Part shown: positions 11,874 to 21,240 of the stretch, one piece after another
Numbering within the stretch: position 1 is the stretch's first letter
How the letters are laid out: every line of letters begins with the position of its first letter
Origin: Pseudomonas schmalbachii
GTDB taxonomy: Bacteria; Pseudomonadota; Gammaproteobacteria; Pseudomonadales; Pseudomonadaceae
Direction: 5' to 3'
DNA: 64,000 bases
Assembly: GCF_017589465.1 (NCBI RefSeq)
Contig: NZ_JAELYA010000004.1
Location: forward strand, 372,001 to 436,000
Position numbers and translations under genes: made by a program
The notes under the pieces: generated by a model
Told to the model about the DNA's origin: nothing
Databases searched by the model: none
The model's input: only the letters and a program-made list of their open reading frames with translations

Positions 11874-13367
11874 ATGAGTACCCTCACCCGCGCCGACTGG
11901 GAAGCACGCGCCCAGAACCTGAAAGTCGAAGGCCGCGCCTTCGTCAACGGTGAATACGTTGACGCCGCTTCCGGCCAGACTTTCGATTGCATCAGCCCGG
12001 TCGATGGCCGCTTCCTGGCCAAGGTCGCCAGTTGCGACAGCGCCGATGCCGAGCGCGCCGTGCAGGTTGCCCGCGCCACCTTCGAATCCGGTGCGTGGTC
12101 GCGCCTGGCGCCGGTCAAGCGCAAGAAGGTCATGATCCGTTTCTCCGAACTGCTGCTGGAACACGCCGAAGAGCTGGCCCTGCTGGAAACCCTGGACATG
12201 GGCAAGCCGATCAGCGACGCGCTGCACGTCGACGTCGCCAGCGCCGCCAACTCCATTCGCTGGAGCGGCGAAGCGATCGACAAGATCTACGACGAGGTTG
12301 CCGCCACCCCGCACGACGAGATCGGCCTGGTCACCCGCGAAGCCATCGGCGTGGTCGCCGCCATCGTGCCGTGGAACTTCCCGCTGCTGATGTCCTGCTG
12401 GAAGCTCGGCCCGGCGCTGGCTACCGGCAACTCGGTGATCCTCAAGCCGTCCGAGAAGTCGCCGCTGACGGGCATCCGCGTCGCCCAACTGGCCCTCGAA
12501 GCCGGTATCCCGGCCGGCGTGTTCAACGTGCTGCCGGGCTTCGGCCATACCGTGGGCAAGGCGCTGGCCCTGCACATGGACGTCGACTGCCTGGTGTTCA
12601 CCGGTTCGACCAAGATCGCCAAGCAGCTGATGGTCTATGCCGGCGAATCGAACATGAAGCGCATCTGGCTGGAAGCCGGCGGCAAGAGCCCGAACATCGT
12701 GTTCGCCGACGCGCCTGACCTGAAGGCCGCCGCCGAGGCCGCCGCCAGCGCCATCGCCTTCAACCAGGGCGAAGTCTGCACCGCCGGCTCGCGCCTGCTG
12801 GTGGAGAAATCGATCAAGGATCAGTTCCTGCCGATGGTGATCGAGGCGCTGAAGGGCTGGAAACCGGGCAACCCGCTGGACCCGGAAACCAACGTCGGCG
12901 CGCTGGTGGACACCCAGCAGATGAACAACGTGCTGTCCTACATCGCGTCCGGCCATGCCGATGGCGCCAAGCTGGTCGCCGGTGGCAAGCGCACCCTGGA
13001 AGAGACCGGCGGCACCTATGTAGAACCGACCATCTTCGACGGCGTGACCAATGCGATGAAGATTGCCCGCGAGGAAATCTTCGGCCCGGTGCTGTCGGTG
13101 ATCGAATTCGCCGACGCCGAGGAAGCCGTGCGCATCGCCAACGACACCCCGTACGGCCTGGCCGCGGCGGTGTGGACCAGCAACCTGTCCCGGGCCCATC
13201 TGGTCGGCAAGGCCCTGCGCGCCGGCAGCGTGTGGATCAACCAGTATGACGGTGGCGACATGACCGCGCCGTTCGGCGGCTTCAAGCAGTCCGGCAACGG
13301 CCGCGACAAGTCGCTGCACGCGTTCGACAAGTACACCGAGCTCAAGGCCACCTGGATCAAGCTCTAA
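11874..13367 (+). CDS. pauC: NAD(P)-dependent aldehyde dehydrogenase (PuuC/PauC/KauB type)
   Basis: The 497-residue enzyme starts at 11874 (MSTLTRADWEARAQ), preceded by AGAGGAAAAG. It has the NAD-fold signatures VAAIVPWNFPLLM and VFTGSTKIAKQ, the active-site Glu in LEAGGKSPNIVF and the catalytic Cys302 in NQGEVCTAGSR. The P. aeruginosa counterpart oxidises gamma-glutamylaminobutyraldehyde and guanidinobutyraldehyde in polyamine and arginine breakdown (PauC/KauB). The PuuB-like oxidase at 16.6-18.0 kb and pauR at 24.9 kb support that role. The symbol is by similarity and synteny. Confidence 0.85.
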   Translation: MSTLTRADWEARAQNLKVEGRAFVNGEYVDAASGQTFDCISPVDGRFLAKVASCDSADAERAVQVARATFESGAWSRLAPVKRKKVMIRFSELLLEHAEELALLETLDMGKPISDALHVDVASAANSIRWSGEAIDKIYDEVAATPHDEIGLVTREAIGVVAAIVPWNFPLLMSCWKLGPALATGNSVILKPSEKSPLTGIRVAQLALEAGIPAGVFNVLPGFGHTVGKALALHMDVDCLVFTGSTKIAKQLMVYAGESNMKRIWLEAGGKSPNIVFADAPDLKAAAEAAASAIAFNQGEVCTAGSRLLVEKSIKDQFLPMVIEALKGWKPGNPLDPETNVGALVDTQQMNNVLSYIASGHADGAKLVAGGKRTLEETGGTYVEPTIFDGVTNAMKIAREEIFGPVLSVIEFADAEEAVRIANDTPYGLAAAVWTSNLSRAHLVGKALRAGSVWINQYDGGDMTAPFGGFKQSGNGRDKSLHAFDKYTELKATWIKL

Positions 13368-13407
13368 GCCCTGCTCGGAGGGGCTGCGCGTCGGCCATAC
13401 TGCGTTG

Positions 13408-13463
13408 AAATCGGACTCAGACTGCTCATTTACAGTCGTAAACTCCGCGTCTTCGTCCGATTT
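13408..13463. repeat. Palindromic intergenic element (AAATCGGAC arms)
   Basis: The arms AAATCGGAC (13408-13416) and GTCCGATTT (13455-13463) enclose a second hairpin TTTAC-AGTC-GTAAA (13429-13442). The surrounding string CTGCGTTG...CGCCTTGTCTGG resembles a dispersed element common between Pseudomonas genes. The same architecture recurs inside the two larger elements at 16477 and 49021. It lies between the aldehyde dehydrogenase and MFS genes. Confidence 0.6.
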
Positions 13464-13645
13464 CGCCTTGTCTGGCTCTAGCTCGCTCCCTCCGTAGACA
13501 AGGTCGGTCCTGATCTCATCGATCTGGCCGGCTCCAGCAAGAGACAAATCCGCGGCCGGTTCCCTTCGGGGCCCGGCCGCTTTGCATTGCGCAGCGGATT
13601 CGTGACGAGCCCGCCGTGCGCTCCGGATGGAACGGGAGAACGACA

Positions 13646-14794
13646 ATGCGTTGGGGCGCCTATTTCGCGGTAAGCCTGTCGGTCATCAGCATCGGCCTGG
13701 CCCTCGGCCTGACCATGCCGCTGGTGTCGCTGCGCCTGGAAGGCTGGGGCTACGGCAACTTCGCCATCGGCGTGATGGCGGCGACGCCGGCGGTGGGCGT
13801 CCTGCTCGGCGCGGTGATCGCCGGCCGTCTTGCCGCACGCCTCGGGACGCCGACATTGATGCGCCTGTGCCTGCTCTCCGGCGCCTTCTCCGTGGGCCTG
13901 CTGGCGCTGCTGCAGAGTTATCCGGTGTGGCTGCTGCTGCGCCTGCTGATCGGTGTGCAGCTGACCGTGGTATTCATTCTCGGCGAAAGCTGGATCAACC
14001 AGCTGGCGCTGGAAAAGTGGCGTGGCCGGCTGGTGGCGCTGTACGGCACCGGTTATGCGCTGAGCCAGTTGGCCGGACCGGTGGTGCTGGGCCTCATCGG
14101 TACCGGTAACGATGCCGGATTCTGGCTGGGTGTCGCCCTGCTGATCGGCGGCTCGTTGCTCCTGATCGGGCGTGGCGGGGCGCCGCGGGTCGATCCGCAC
14201 AGCGCTTCGGGGCGCGGACTCGGCCGCTTCTGCCTGAACCTGCCGCCAATCGCCTTGGCGGTGGTACTGTTCGCCGGCTTCGAGGCGATTATTCTCACCC
14301 TGCTGCCGATCTATGGCATACGCCAGGGCTTCAGCCAGGCCGTCTCGCTGGCGATGGTCAGCACCGTGGTGGTCGGCGATGCGGCGTTGCAGTTGCCGAT
14401 CGGCTGGCTGGCTGACCGCATGTCGCGGCAGACGCTGTTCAAGGCCTGCGGGGTGGCGCTGTTGCTGAGCAGCCTGGGCATTCCGCTGGTGCTGCACAGT
14501 CCGCTGATCTGGCCGCTGCTGGTGCTGTTCGGCGCCAGTGCCGGCGGCCTGTTCACCCTGGCGCTGATCCTGATCGGCGAACGCTATCGCGACGACGCCC
14601 TGGTGCGCGCCAATGCGCATGTCGCGCAACTCTGGGGCATCGGCTGCCTGGTCGGCCCGCTGGCGATCGGCGCGGCGAGCCAGTGGCTGACCGGCCACGC
14701 CCTGCCGCTGATGATGGCGCTGGGAGCATTCGGCTTCGTGGTGCTGGTCTGGCGGCATGGGTTGCCGGCAGTCGAGGCCGAAACGGCCTCCTGA
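13646..14794 (+). CDS. MFS transporter, YcaD-like
   Basis: This 382-residue protein is made almost wholly of hydrophobic segments, about 12 transmembrane helices, in the inner membrane. The start at 13646 (MRWGAYFAVSLSV) has GGGAG upstream; a GTG 30 bases earlier would add a polar tail. Typical MFS features are GNFAIGVMAATPAVG in the first half and the loop GRLAARLGTPTLMR between helices 2 and 3. YcaD-like carriers lack a firmly known substrate. The stop codon abuts a REPIN-like repeat directly. Confidence 0.85.
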   Translation: MRWGAYFAVSLSVISIGLALGLTMPLVSLRLEGWGYGNFAIGVMAATPAVGVLLGAVIAGRLAARLGTPTLMRLCLLSGAFSVGLLALLQSYPVWLLLRLLIGVQLTVVFILGESWINQLALEKWRGRLVALYGTGYALSQLAGPVVLGLIGTGNDAGFWLGVALLIGGSLLLIGRGGAPRVDPHSASGRGLGRFCLNLPPIALAVVLFAGFEAIILTLLPIYGIRQGFSQAVSLAMVSTVVVGDAALQLPIGWLADRMSRQTLFKACGVALLLSSLGIPLVLHSPLIWPLLVLFGASAGGLFTLALILIGERYRDDALVRANAHVAQLWGIGCLVGPLAIGAASQWLTGHALPLMMALGAFGFVVLVWRHGLPAVEAETAS

Positions 14795-14876
14795 GTAGGT
14801 TGGCGCTGAGCGCAGCGAAGCCCAACATCTGCCCGGCATGGCACCGTTGGGCTTCGCGAGCTCAGCGCCAACCTAC
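14795..14876. repeat. REPIN-like palindromic repeat, copy 2
   Basis: The ends are GTAGGTTGGCGCTGAGCGCA and its inverted partner CTCAGCGCCAACCTAC. It begins at the base after the MFS stop codon and ends 3 bases before the 3' end of the convergent phospholipase D gene, filling the intergenic space. Confidence 0.85.
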
Positions 14877-14879
14877 GGG

Positions 14880-16433
14880 TCACAGCATCTTTTCCAGCCC
14901 GATGACGCCGGCGAGCCAGGCGTTCAGCCGGCGCCACAGGCTGCCCGGCTCATGGTGCAGCACCAGTGGCCGGCCATCACGCTCGGCGACCCAGACCAGC
15001 CTGGGCCGGCTGCCGCTGCGGTCGATGCGCACTTCATAGCTGACGCTGCGCGACATCCCGGCGAAGGCGAGACGGCGGGTGCGCTCGGCGAGTTCCGGGC
15101 TGTCGACAATGATGCCGACTTCGGTGTTCCACAGCGCCGAGCGCGGGTCGAAGTTGAACGAGCCGATGAATACGTGGCGCCGGTCGAAGACGATGGCCTT
15201 GCTGTGCAGGCTGGCGCTGCTCGAACCGCTCACCCGCCAGGGCGCGCCGGCCATGCCGCGGTCCGGCTCGGCGCGCAGTTCGTAGAGCTTCACGCCGTGT
15301 TCCAGCAGGGCCATCCGGTAGGGTGCGTAGCCGGCGTGCACGGCGGGTACGTCGATGGCCTCCAGCGAGTTGGTCAGCAGGCGCACGCTGACGCCCTGGC
15401 TGGCGCGCCGGGTCAGGTAGTCGAGGCCGCTGTCGGTCGGCACGAAATAGGCGGAGACCAGGACCAGCTCGCTGGAGACCGCCTTGAACAGCGGCACCAG
15501 CCGGGTGCTCAACTGCTGCTCCGGCTGCGGGTCGCCCTTGTCCAGCACCTTCAGCGGTGCATCCCAGACCGCTTCGGCGCGGGCCCAGATCAGTGTGTCC
15601 AGCCAGTGCTCCAGATGCGGCTGGTCGTGCTCCTTGGCCAGGCGGGCGATGAACTCCGACTGCTCGACCTTTTCCCGGGCGAGCCAGGCCTCCAGGTTCC
15701 GCCGGAAGTGCGCCAGCTTGCGCGGATCGGGTTTGCGCCAGAGGTAGTCCTCGACCGGCCGGCTGATGGCGCTGTTCCAGTACTGGTCGAAGCTTTCCCC
15801 CAGTTGCCGGGCGACCGGCCCGGCGCCAAGCAGGTCGAGGTCGCTGAAGTTCATCTCGGCCTTGGCGTTGAAGTATTCGTCGCCCAGGTTGCGTCCGCCG
15901 ACGATGGCCAGGCTGTTGTCCGCCAGCCACAGCTTGTTGTGCATGCGCCGGTGCTGCCGGGGCAGGTCGAACAGGCGGCCGAGATTGCGCGTGAAGCCGG
16001 TGCTGCGGCCGAGATGCTGCGGGTTGAACAGGCGCACCTGGATGTTTGGGTGCGCTACCAGCGCGCCCAGTTCGTAGTCGCGGCCGTCGCTGCCGATGTC
16101 GTCGAGCAGCACGCGCACGCGTACGCCACGGTCCGCGGCGCGCAGCATCTCGTGGATCAGTGCGCGGGTGGTGAGGCCGTCGTGCACGATGTAGTACTGG
16201 ATATCCAGGCTGCGCTGGGCCTTGCGCACCAGTTCGACGCGGGCGCGGAAGGCATCGAAGCTGGCGGCCAGCAGGCGGAAGCCGGATTGCTCCGGATGCG
16301 CCTGGGCGCGTTTTTCCACCGCGACGCCAAGGTCGGTGCCATGCGCCGGCAATGCGTGTGTGACGGGCGGCGGCGCGCTGGCGCAACCGCCGAGGAGAAG
16401 GAGTGACGCCAGCAGCAGGAGGCGTGGGAGCAA
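14880..16433 (-). CDS. Phospholipase D-family lipoprotein (cardiolipin synthase-like)
   Basis: The 517-residue product starts with a lipoprotein signal, MLPRLLLLASLLLLGGC, with lipobox Cys17, so it is probably anchored in the envelope. Two HxK(x4)D motifs are present: H165-N-K167...D172 in HNKLWLAD and SLHSKAIVFD near 405-415, each followed by the usual GG/GS element. The PLD superfamily includes cardiolipin synthases and phospholipases; the paired motifs form one active site. Lipoprotein members of this subfamily have little known physiology. It is transcribed away from the oxidase gene, with a MITE-like element between. Confidence 0.85.
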   Translation of the reverse strand: MLPRLLLLASLLLLGGCASAPPPVTHALPAHGTDLGVAVEKRAQAHPEQSGFRLLAASFDAFRARVELVRKAQRSLDIQYYIVHDGLTTRALIHEMLRAADRGVRVRVLLDDIGSDGRDYELGALVAHPNIQVRLFNPQHLGRSTGFTRNLGRLFDLPRQHRRMHNKLWLADNSLAIVGGRNLGDEYFNAKAEMNFSDLDLLGAGPVARQLGESFDQYWNSAISRPVEDYLWRKPDPRKLAHFRRNLEAWLAREKVEQSEFIARLAKEHDQPHLEHWLDTLIWARAEAVWDAPLKVLDKGDPQPEQQLSTRLVPLFKAVSSELVLVSAYFVPTDSGLDYLTRRASQGVSVRLLTNSLEAIDVPAVHAGYAPYRMALLEHGVKLYELRAEPDRGMAGAPWRVSGSSSASLHSKAIVFDRRHVFIGSFNFDPRSALWNTEVGIIVDSPELAERTRRLAFAGMSRSVSYEVRIDRSGSRPRLVWVAERDGRPLVLHHEPGSLWRRLNAWLAGVIGLEKML

Positions 16434-16476
16434 GGGGGTTCTCCGGCAAGATCCGCCGGGGGCGGCTCCCCGAAGT

Positions 16477-16641
16477 CTAGTGGCCTGTGCGGTTGATTGG
16501 TTAACTCAAGTTCGGATTCCTGTGGTTCTCAGGCAAGGCAGCGCGACGAGTCATAGCAGGGCTATGGGGAGGAGCGCTAACGCAGCATGAGGGCCACAGG
16601 GGCCGAAATTGACTAACTGAATCAACCAAACAGGCCACTAG
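16477..16641. mobile_element. MITE-like palindromic element flanked by TA (165 bp)
   Basis: The outer ends CTAGTGGCCTG and CAGGCCACTAG are perfect inverted repeats, and the homology continues inward (GGTTGATT.../...AATCAACC; TGTGGTTCTCA/TGAGGGCCACA), so the whole element can fold into a hairpin. A TA lies at each end (16478-16479 and 16639-16640), as expected for insertion with TA duplication. No ORF is present. The centre has the TGCGTT...GCCTTGCCT module also seen at 49021-49287. The right end supplies the stop codon of the neighbouring oxidase gene. Confidence 0.65.
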
Positions 16642-17957
16642 CCCCCCAGCGTTTCCTTGAAGCGATACCAGGCCATGCCCAGCGCCAGCAGCGGCGAACG
16701 CAGCAGCTTGCCGCCGGGGAAGGTGATGTGCGGGACCTTGGCGAACAGCTCGAAGCCGTTGCTGTGCTGGCCGGCGATGGCTTCGGCGAGCAGCTTGCCG
16801 GCCAGGTGCGTGGCGTTCACCCCGTGGCCGGAATAGGCCTGGGCGAAGTACACGTTGGGCTGGTCGGGCAGCCGGCCGATCTGCGGCAGGCGGTTGGCGC
16901 CGATGCCGATCATGCCGCCCCACTGGTAGTCGATGCGCACATTCTCCAGGTGCGGGAACACCCTGAGCATCTTCGGCCGCATGTAGGCGGCGATGTCCGC
17001 CGGATCGCGCCCGGAATAGTGGCAGGCGCCGCCGAACAGCAGACGGCGGTCGGCGGAAAGGCGGTAGTAGTCGAGCGCCACGCGCTGGTCGCAGACCGCC
17101 ATGTTCTGCGGCAGCAGCTCGCGGGCCTGGCTTTCGGACAGCGGTTCGGTGGCGATCACATAGCTGCCGGCGGGCAGCACCTTACCGTCGAGATAGCGGT
17201 TCAGACCGTTCTGATAGGCATTGCAGCCGATCACCAGGGTGCTGGCGCGGACGCTGCCGCCGGCGGTGCGTACATGCACTTCGCGGCCGTAGTCGATGGT
17301 GGTGACTGCGGAATTTTCGTACAGGCGCGCGCCCAGGTTCTGCGCCACGGCCGCCTCGCCGAGGGCCAGGTTGAGCGGATGCAGGTGGCCGGAGCCCATG
17401 TCCACCATGCCACCGACGTAGCAGTCGGCGCCGACTATGCTGCGCATTTCTTCCTTCGGGATCATGCGCAGTTCATGGCGATAGCCGAGGCTCTTCAGCT
17501 CCTCGTAGTCCTCGCGGAAGCCCTCGACGTCCGATGTCTTGTTCGCCAGGTCGCAGTAGCCCCAGGTCAGGTCGCAGTCGATGCCGTAATGCTCGACCCG
17601 GCGGCGGACGATTTCCACCGCTTCCAGCCCCATCAGCTTGAGCTGGCGCACACCGTCCGTGCCGATCACCGGTTCGAACTGTTCGACGCCATGGCCGACT
17701 CCGCGGATCAGTTGCCCGCCGTTGCGCCCGCTGGCGCCCCAGCCGATGCGGTGGGCCTCCAGCAGCACCACCGACAGGCCGCGTTCCGCCAGTTCGATCG
17801 CCGTGTTCAGCCCGGAGAAGCCGCCGCCGACGATGCACACGTCCGCACGCACCTCGCCGCTCAGGGGCGGGAATTCGATGCGTCGGTTGACGGTCGCGGC
17901 GTAATAGGAGGGGGCGTGCTGGTCGGTGTGCACCGGCTGGTGAACGCGGGCGTTCAT
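16638..17957 (-). CDS. pauB4: FAD-dependent amine oxidase, gamma-glutamylputrescine oxidase type (PuuB/PauB)
   Basis: The 439-residue flavoprotein (DAO family) starts at 17957, MNARVHQPVHTDQ; the upstream extension is not supported. The dinucleotide-binding motif is G44-x-G46-x-x-G49 in VCIVGGGFSGLN, followed by WGASGRNGGQLIRG, a sequence typical of PuuB-like oxidases. The enzyme would oxidise gamma-glutamylated putrescine or another polyamine to the aldehyde that PauC then handles. Its TAG stop lies inside the terminal repeat of the MITE-like element at 16477-16641. The specific symbol is from similarity to the P. aeruginosa gene beside lrp and is less certain than the family. Confidence 0.82.
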   Translation of the reverse strand: MNARVHQPVHTDQHAPSYYAATVNRRIEFPPLSGEVRADVCIVGGGFSGLNTAIELAERGLSVVLLEAHRIGWGASGRNGGQLIRGVGHGVEQFEPVIGTDGVRQLKLMGLEAVEIVRRRVEHYGIDCDLTWGYCDLANKTSDVEGFREDYEELKSLGYRHELRMIPKEEMRSIVGADCYVGGMVDMGSGHLHPLNLALGEAAVAQNLGARLYENSAVTTIDYGREVHVRTAGGSVRASTLVIGCNAYQNGLNRYLDGKVLPAGSYVIATEPLSESQARELLPQNMAVCDQRVALDYYRLSADRRLLFGGACHYSGRDPADIAAYMRPKMLRVFPHLENVRIDYQWGGMIGIGANRLPQIGRLPDQPNVYFAQAYSGHGVNATHLAGKLLAEAIAGQHSNGFELFAKVPHITFPGGKLLRSPLLALGMAWYRFKETLGG

Positions 17958-18072
17958 GTGCGAAATCCTGATTATTGTGTTTGTAAAATTTGACAGAGCA
18001 TAAACACCGATTTCCCACATCGCCAATAGGGACGTGGGAAAAAACCATCAGGATTTGTGAAAAAAGCCGGGA

Positions 18073-18561
18073 TCAGTCAGGAATTGGCAGCGTCAGGCTT
18101 TCCTTCACCTCTTCCATGACGATGTAGCTTTTCGACTCGCGGACGTGCGGCAGCTTGAGCAGGATGTCGCCGAGCAGCTTGCGGTAGGAGGCCATTTCCG
18201 AGATGCGCGCCTTCACCAGGTAGTCGAAGTGGCCCGACACCAGGTGGCATTCCAGCACGTGGGGCAGCTTGAGCACCGAGCGGCGGAAGTCTTCGAAGGT
18301 GTCGCCGGACTTGTAGTCCAGGCTGATCTCGACGAACACCAGCAGGCTGGCCTTGAGGTACTGCGGATTGAGCCGGGCGTTGTAGCCCATGATGATCCCC
18401 TCGCGCTCCAGGCGCCGCACGCGCTCGGTGCAGGGCGTGGTGGAGAGGCCGACCCGCTCGCCCAGTTCGGTGAAGGAGATGCGTCCTTCTTCCTGGAGGA
18501 TCCGCAGGATGTTGCGGTCGATCTTGTCCAGTTCGCGGCGGCTTTGATGCTGGGTTCTCAT
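18073..18561 (-). CDS. dadR: Lrp/AsnC-family regulator DadR
   Basis: This 162-residue regulator starts at 18561 (MRTQHQSRRELDKIDRN); longer starts lack a ribosome site. The N-terminal winged helix-turn-helix (TELGERVGLSTTPCTERVRR, about 27-50) precedes an RAM/Lrp ligand-binding domain. The sequence is almost that of the P. aeruginosa Lrp protein that activates dadAX in response to L-alanine. Its position 3.4 kb upstream of dadA is conserved. It is divergent from the YdbH operon and follows the same strand as the oxidase, 115 bases upstream of it. Confidence 0.92.
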   Translation of the reverse strand: MRTQHQSRRELDKIDRNILRILQEEGRISFTELGERVGLSTTPCTERVRRLEREGIIMGYNARLNPQYLKASLLVFVEISLDYKSGDTFEDFRRSVLKLPHVLECHLVSGHFDYLVKARISEMASYRKLLGDILLKLPHVRESKSYIVMEEVKESLTLPIPD

Positions 18562-18714
18562 GGGGCGGATGCTCTGGCTGTGATGGCGGTAGGCCGGAAT
18601 TATTGGCAAATATAGTCAGTTACCCAGTGAATTTCACTGGCGCTTGATCTTCCGGCCGCAGCCGGCCAGCCTGTCCCACAACGCGGCGTCATTCCGCCGG
18701 GAGCCCAGTCGCCC

Positions 18715-21021
18715 ATGCTTTCACGTCGTACCCGCGCGCTGCTGCTGGTAGTGCTTGTCCTCTCGCTGGCCGTTATCGGCAGCGTGCTGGCCGCGCGGCA
18801 GTTGCTTGCCAGCCAGGGCATTCGTGTCCTGGACTGGGGCGGGCCGGGGATTTCCACCGACGGCATCGGCCTCGGACACCTGCATCTGCTGCGGGAGGAT
18901 TCCGCCGGGAATCGCCTGCAACTGCGCGGCGAAGGACTCCGGCTGGGCTGGCCCAGCCATGCCGAGGGAGTCTGGCGATTGCGCCAGTTGCGCAGCGAGA
19001 GCCTGGCGCTGGACTGGCAACCGGCAGCCTCCGCCGCAGCGACCAGCGAACCGGCCTTCGGCCTGCCGCCGCCACGGCAATTGGCGGAATGGCTGGTGCT
19101 GCTGCCCGACATTCTGGATATCCGGGACCTGAGCCTCGACCTGCCCTGTGCCAGCGACCGCTGCGTGCTGGACGGCGCCGTGCATGGCAGTCGCGAGGCG
19201 GGCGTCGCCACCCTGGGCGCGCAATTGCAGAAGGCCGACCAGCGCCTGCTGCTGCAGGGCAGCCTGAGCAGCGGCGCGGCCGGTGTTCAGGTCGCGGCGA
19301 CGGCGCGTCTGGCCGAACCGCTGGTGCTGCCCGGCTATGGCCGGCTGCAGGGCGATCTGCGCCTGGCGGCGGATGGCGTGGCGGACGGTTGGCGGCCGCG
19401 AACCCTGGATGCCGATCTGCAGCTCGGGGAATTGCAGGGCGGCTGGTTGCAGGCGGTGCCGGCCGACCTGCGTCCGCAGCAGCTCAGCCTGCGCCTGTGG
19501 TTGCCGGAGGGCGAGCAGGCGCCTTCCACATTGCCGCCGGTGCGCTTCGACCTGCGCGCCAGTGGCCCGGCGAGTGGCAGCTTCGCCGGCGAACTGGGCG
19601 TGCTCGGCCTCGAACCCTGGTCGGTGGAGCTGCGCGACGCGCGTTTGCAGGCGCAGGCGGCGCGCCTGGCATGGGCGGAGCTGCGGGCGAGCGGCGCCAG
19701 CATCGATTTGCGGCTGATGGGCAGCCTTGGCCGGGAGGCTGCGCACCTGCAGTTCGCCGAGGCCGCCCAACTGCGCCTGGATATGCTGGTCATGCCGGAC
19801 AAGACCGAGCTTCGCCAGTTGCGTGGCGACCTGTCCACGGCGCGGCTGAACATCGGCTACGCGGTCGGGCAGCCGGTTTCCTTCTCACTGGACAGTCCGC
19901 TGCGCCTGCAGGCAGGCAGCCTGCGCCAGGCGAATCTGCAGCCGCTGGGCTGGAGCTTCACCGGGAAACTGGCCGCGACCGGGCAGGAGCAGCGCCTGCA
20001 GGGCCGGCTGGAAAATACCGGCGGCCTGGCCGCGGATATCGACATGAATCGCAAGGACCGGGGCGACCTGCGTCTCGCGGCGCGTTTCCAGGAAATCTTC
20101 TTCCGCGCCGGCAACCCGCTGGCGAAGACCCTGCGCGACTGGCCGGCGCTGCTCAGCCTCAACAATGGACGGTTGAAGGCTACCGCCGACTGGCGACTGC
20201 CTGCCGGGAACGCGCCGCAGGAGCTGGTGCTCGGGCTGGAGGCGCGTGGGCTCGAAGGTATTCACGATCGCAGCGAGTTCCAGGGCCTGGACGGACAGGC
20301 CGATCTGCGCCTGCGCGGCGACCAGCTCAGCGCCGATCTGCCGAAGCTCGAAGTGCGCCAGCTCAATCCCGGCGTGCAGCTCGGCCCGCTGCAGTTCCGT
20401 GGCCGTTACCAGGCAACGCGCGCCGCGCCGCTGGGTGGGCGGCTGGACTGGCAGCAGGCGCAATTGATGCTGTTCGGCGGCCGCGTCTGGCTGGCGCCGG
20501 CCGGGGTCGAGCTGGCGAAGGCGGAGCAGGACATGACCCTGCATCTGGACGGTGTGCGGCTGGAGGAAATATTGCGTGCCTATCCGGCGGAAGGGCTGAG
20601 CGGCACCGGCGTGCTGGATGGCGAGCTGCCGATGCGTGTCGACCGCGGCGGCGTGCGCATCAGCGGGGGGACTATCGCGGCGCGGGAGCCGGGCGTGCTG
20701 CAGTTCCGCTCGGAAAAGATCCGCGCCCTCGGCCGCAGCAATCCGGGGATGCAACTGGTGGCCTCAATGCTGGACGATTTCCGCTACGACCATCTGTCCA
20801 GCCGGGTGGACTATGATGAGGCCGGCCGACTGGTGCTGGCTCTCACCCTGCGCGGACGCAATCCGGCGGTCGAGCAGGGACGGCCGGTGAATCTCAATGT
20901 CAATCTGGAAGAGAACCTGCCGGCCTTGCTGACCAGCCTGCAGTTGAGCGACCGGGTCAGCGAGACGATTCGCCGGCGCGTGCAGGAGCGCCTGCGCCAG
21001 GACAAGCCGGCCACGCCATGA
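18715..21021 (+). CDS. ydbH: YdbH-like AsmA-family protein (envelope phospholipid transport)
   Basis: This 768-residue protein has one N-terminal membrane anchor (ALLLVVLVLSLAVIGSVLA, about 9-27) and a long periplasmic body of repetitive beta-type sequence rich in Leu, Gln and Arg, ending near a conserved LTSLQLSDRVSETIRRRVQE. The next two genes match YnbE and YdbL, so the set is the ydbH-ynbE-ydbL operon. In E. coli this operon forms a bridge that moves phospholipid to the outer membrane, overlapping with TamB and YhdP. The role here is inferred from the operon as much as from sequence. ATG 18715 is the first start that gives the anchor. Confidence 0.8.
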   Translation: MLSRRTRALLLVVLVLSLAVIGSVLAARQLLASQGIRVLDWGGPGISTDGIGLGHLHLLREDSAGNRLQLRGEGLRLGWPSHAEGVWRLRQLRSESLALDWQPAASAAATSEPAFGLPPPRQLAEWLVLLPDILDIRDLSLDLPCASDRCVLDGAVHGSREAGVATLGAQLQKADQRLLLQGSLSSGAAGVQVAATARLAEPLVLPGYGRLQGDLRLAADGVADGWRPRTLDADLQLGELQGGWLQAVPADLRPQQLSLRLWLPEGEQAPSTLPPVRFDLRASGPASGSFAGELGVLGLEPWSVELRDARLQAQAARLAWAELRASGASIDLRLMGSLGREAAHLQFAEAAQLRLDMLVMPDKTELRQLRGDLSTARLNIGYAVGQPVSFSLDSPLRLQAGSLRQANLQPLGWSFTGKLAATGQEQRLQGRLENTGGLAADIDMNRKDRGDLRLAARFQEIFFRAGNPLAKTLRDWPALLSLNNGRLKATADWRLPAGNAPQELVLGLEARGLEGIHDRSEFQGLDGQADLRLRGDQLSADLPKLEVRQLNPGVQLGPLQFRGRYQATRAAPLGGRLDWQQAQLMLFGGRVWLAPAGVELAKAEQDMTLHLDGVRLEEILRAYPAEGLSGTGVLDGELPMRVDRGGVRISGGTIAAREPGVLQFRSEKIRALGRSNPGMQLVASMLDDFRYDHLSSRVDYDEAGRLVLALTLRGRNPAVEQGRPVNLNVNLEENLPALLTSLQLSDRVSETIRRRVQERLRQDKPATP

Positions 21022-21038
21022 GCTTCAGGAGATGCCGA

Positions 21039-21230
21039 ATGCGCTTGCGCAAAGTTTTTCCCATTCTGCTGCTGGCCGGACTCAGCCAGGCCTGCACGCC
21101 AACCGTGCAGCTGGCCGCGCCCAGCGAGCCGATCAACATCAACCTCAACGTGAAGATCGAGCACGAGATCTACATCAAGGTCGACAAGGCCCTCGACGGA
21201 ATCATCAACGAGAACAGCGGCCTGTTCTAA
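21039..21230 (+). CDS. ynbE: YnbE-like outer-membrane lipoprotein
   Basis: This 63-residue lipoprotein precursor starts at 21039 (MRLRKVFPILLLAGLSQAC), with AGGAG 7 bases upstream; an ATG at 21018 overlaps the ydbH stop but has no site. The lipobox LSQAC makes Cys19 the lipidated residue. The mature peptide (VQLAAPSEPININLNVKIEH) is typical of YnbE, which caps YdbH at the outer membrane by beta-strand addition. It lies 17 bases after ydbH and 10 bases before ydbL. Confidence 0.88.
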   Translation: MRLRKVFPILLLAGLSQACTPTVQLAAPSEPININLNVKIEHEIYIKVDKALDGIINENSGLF

Positions 21231-21240
21231 GGAGCCCCAC

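Noticed and set aside
16478-16640. Element at 16477 as a terminator for the convergent or neighbouring genes only
   Set aside because: The TA flanks, end-to-end imperfect symmetry and lack of a U-run fit a small mobile element better, though it may also affect transcript ends.
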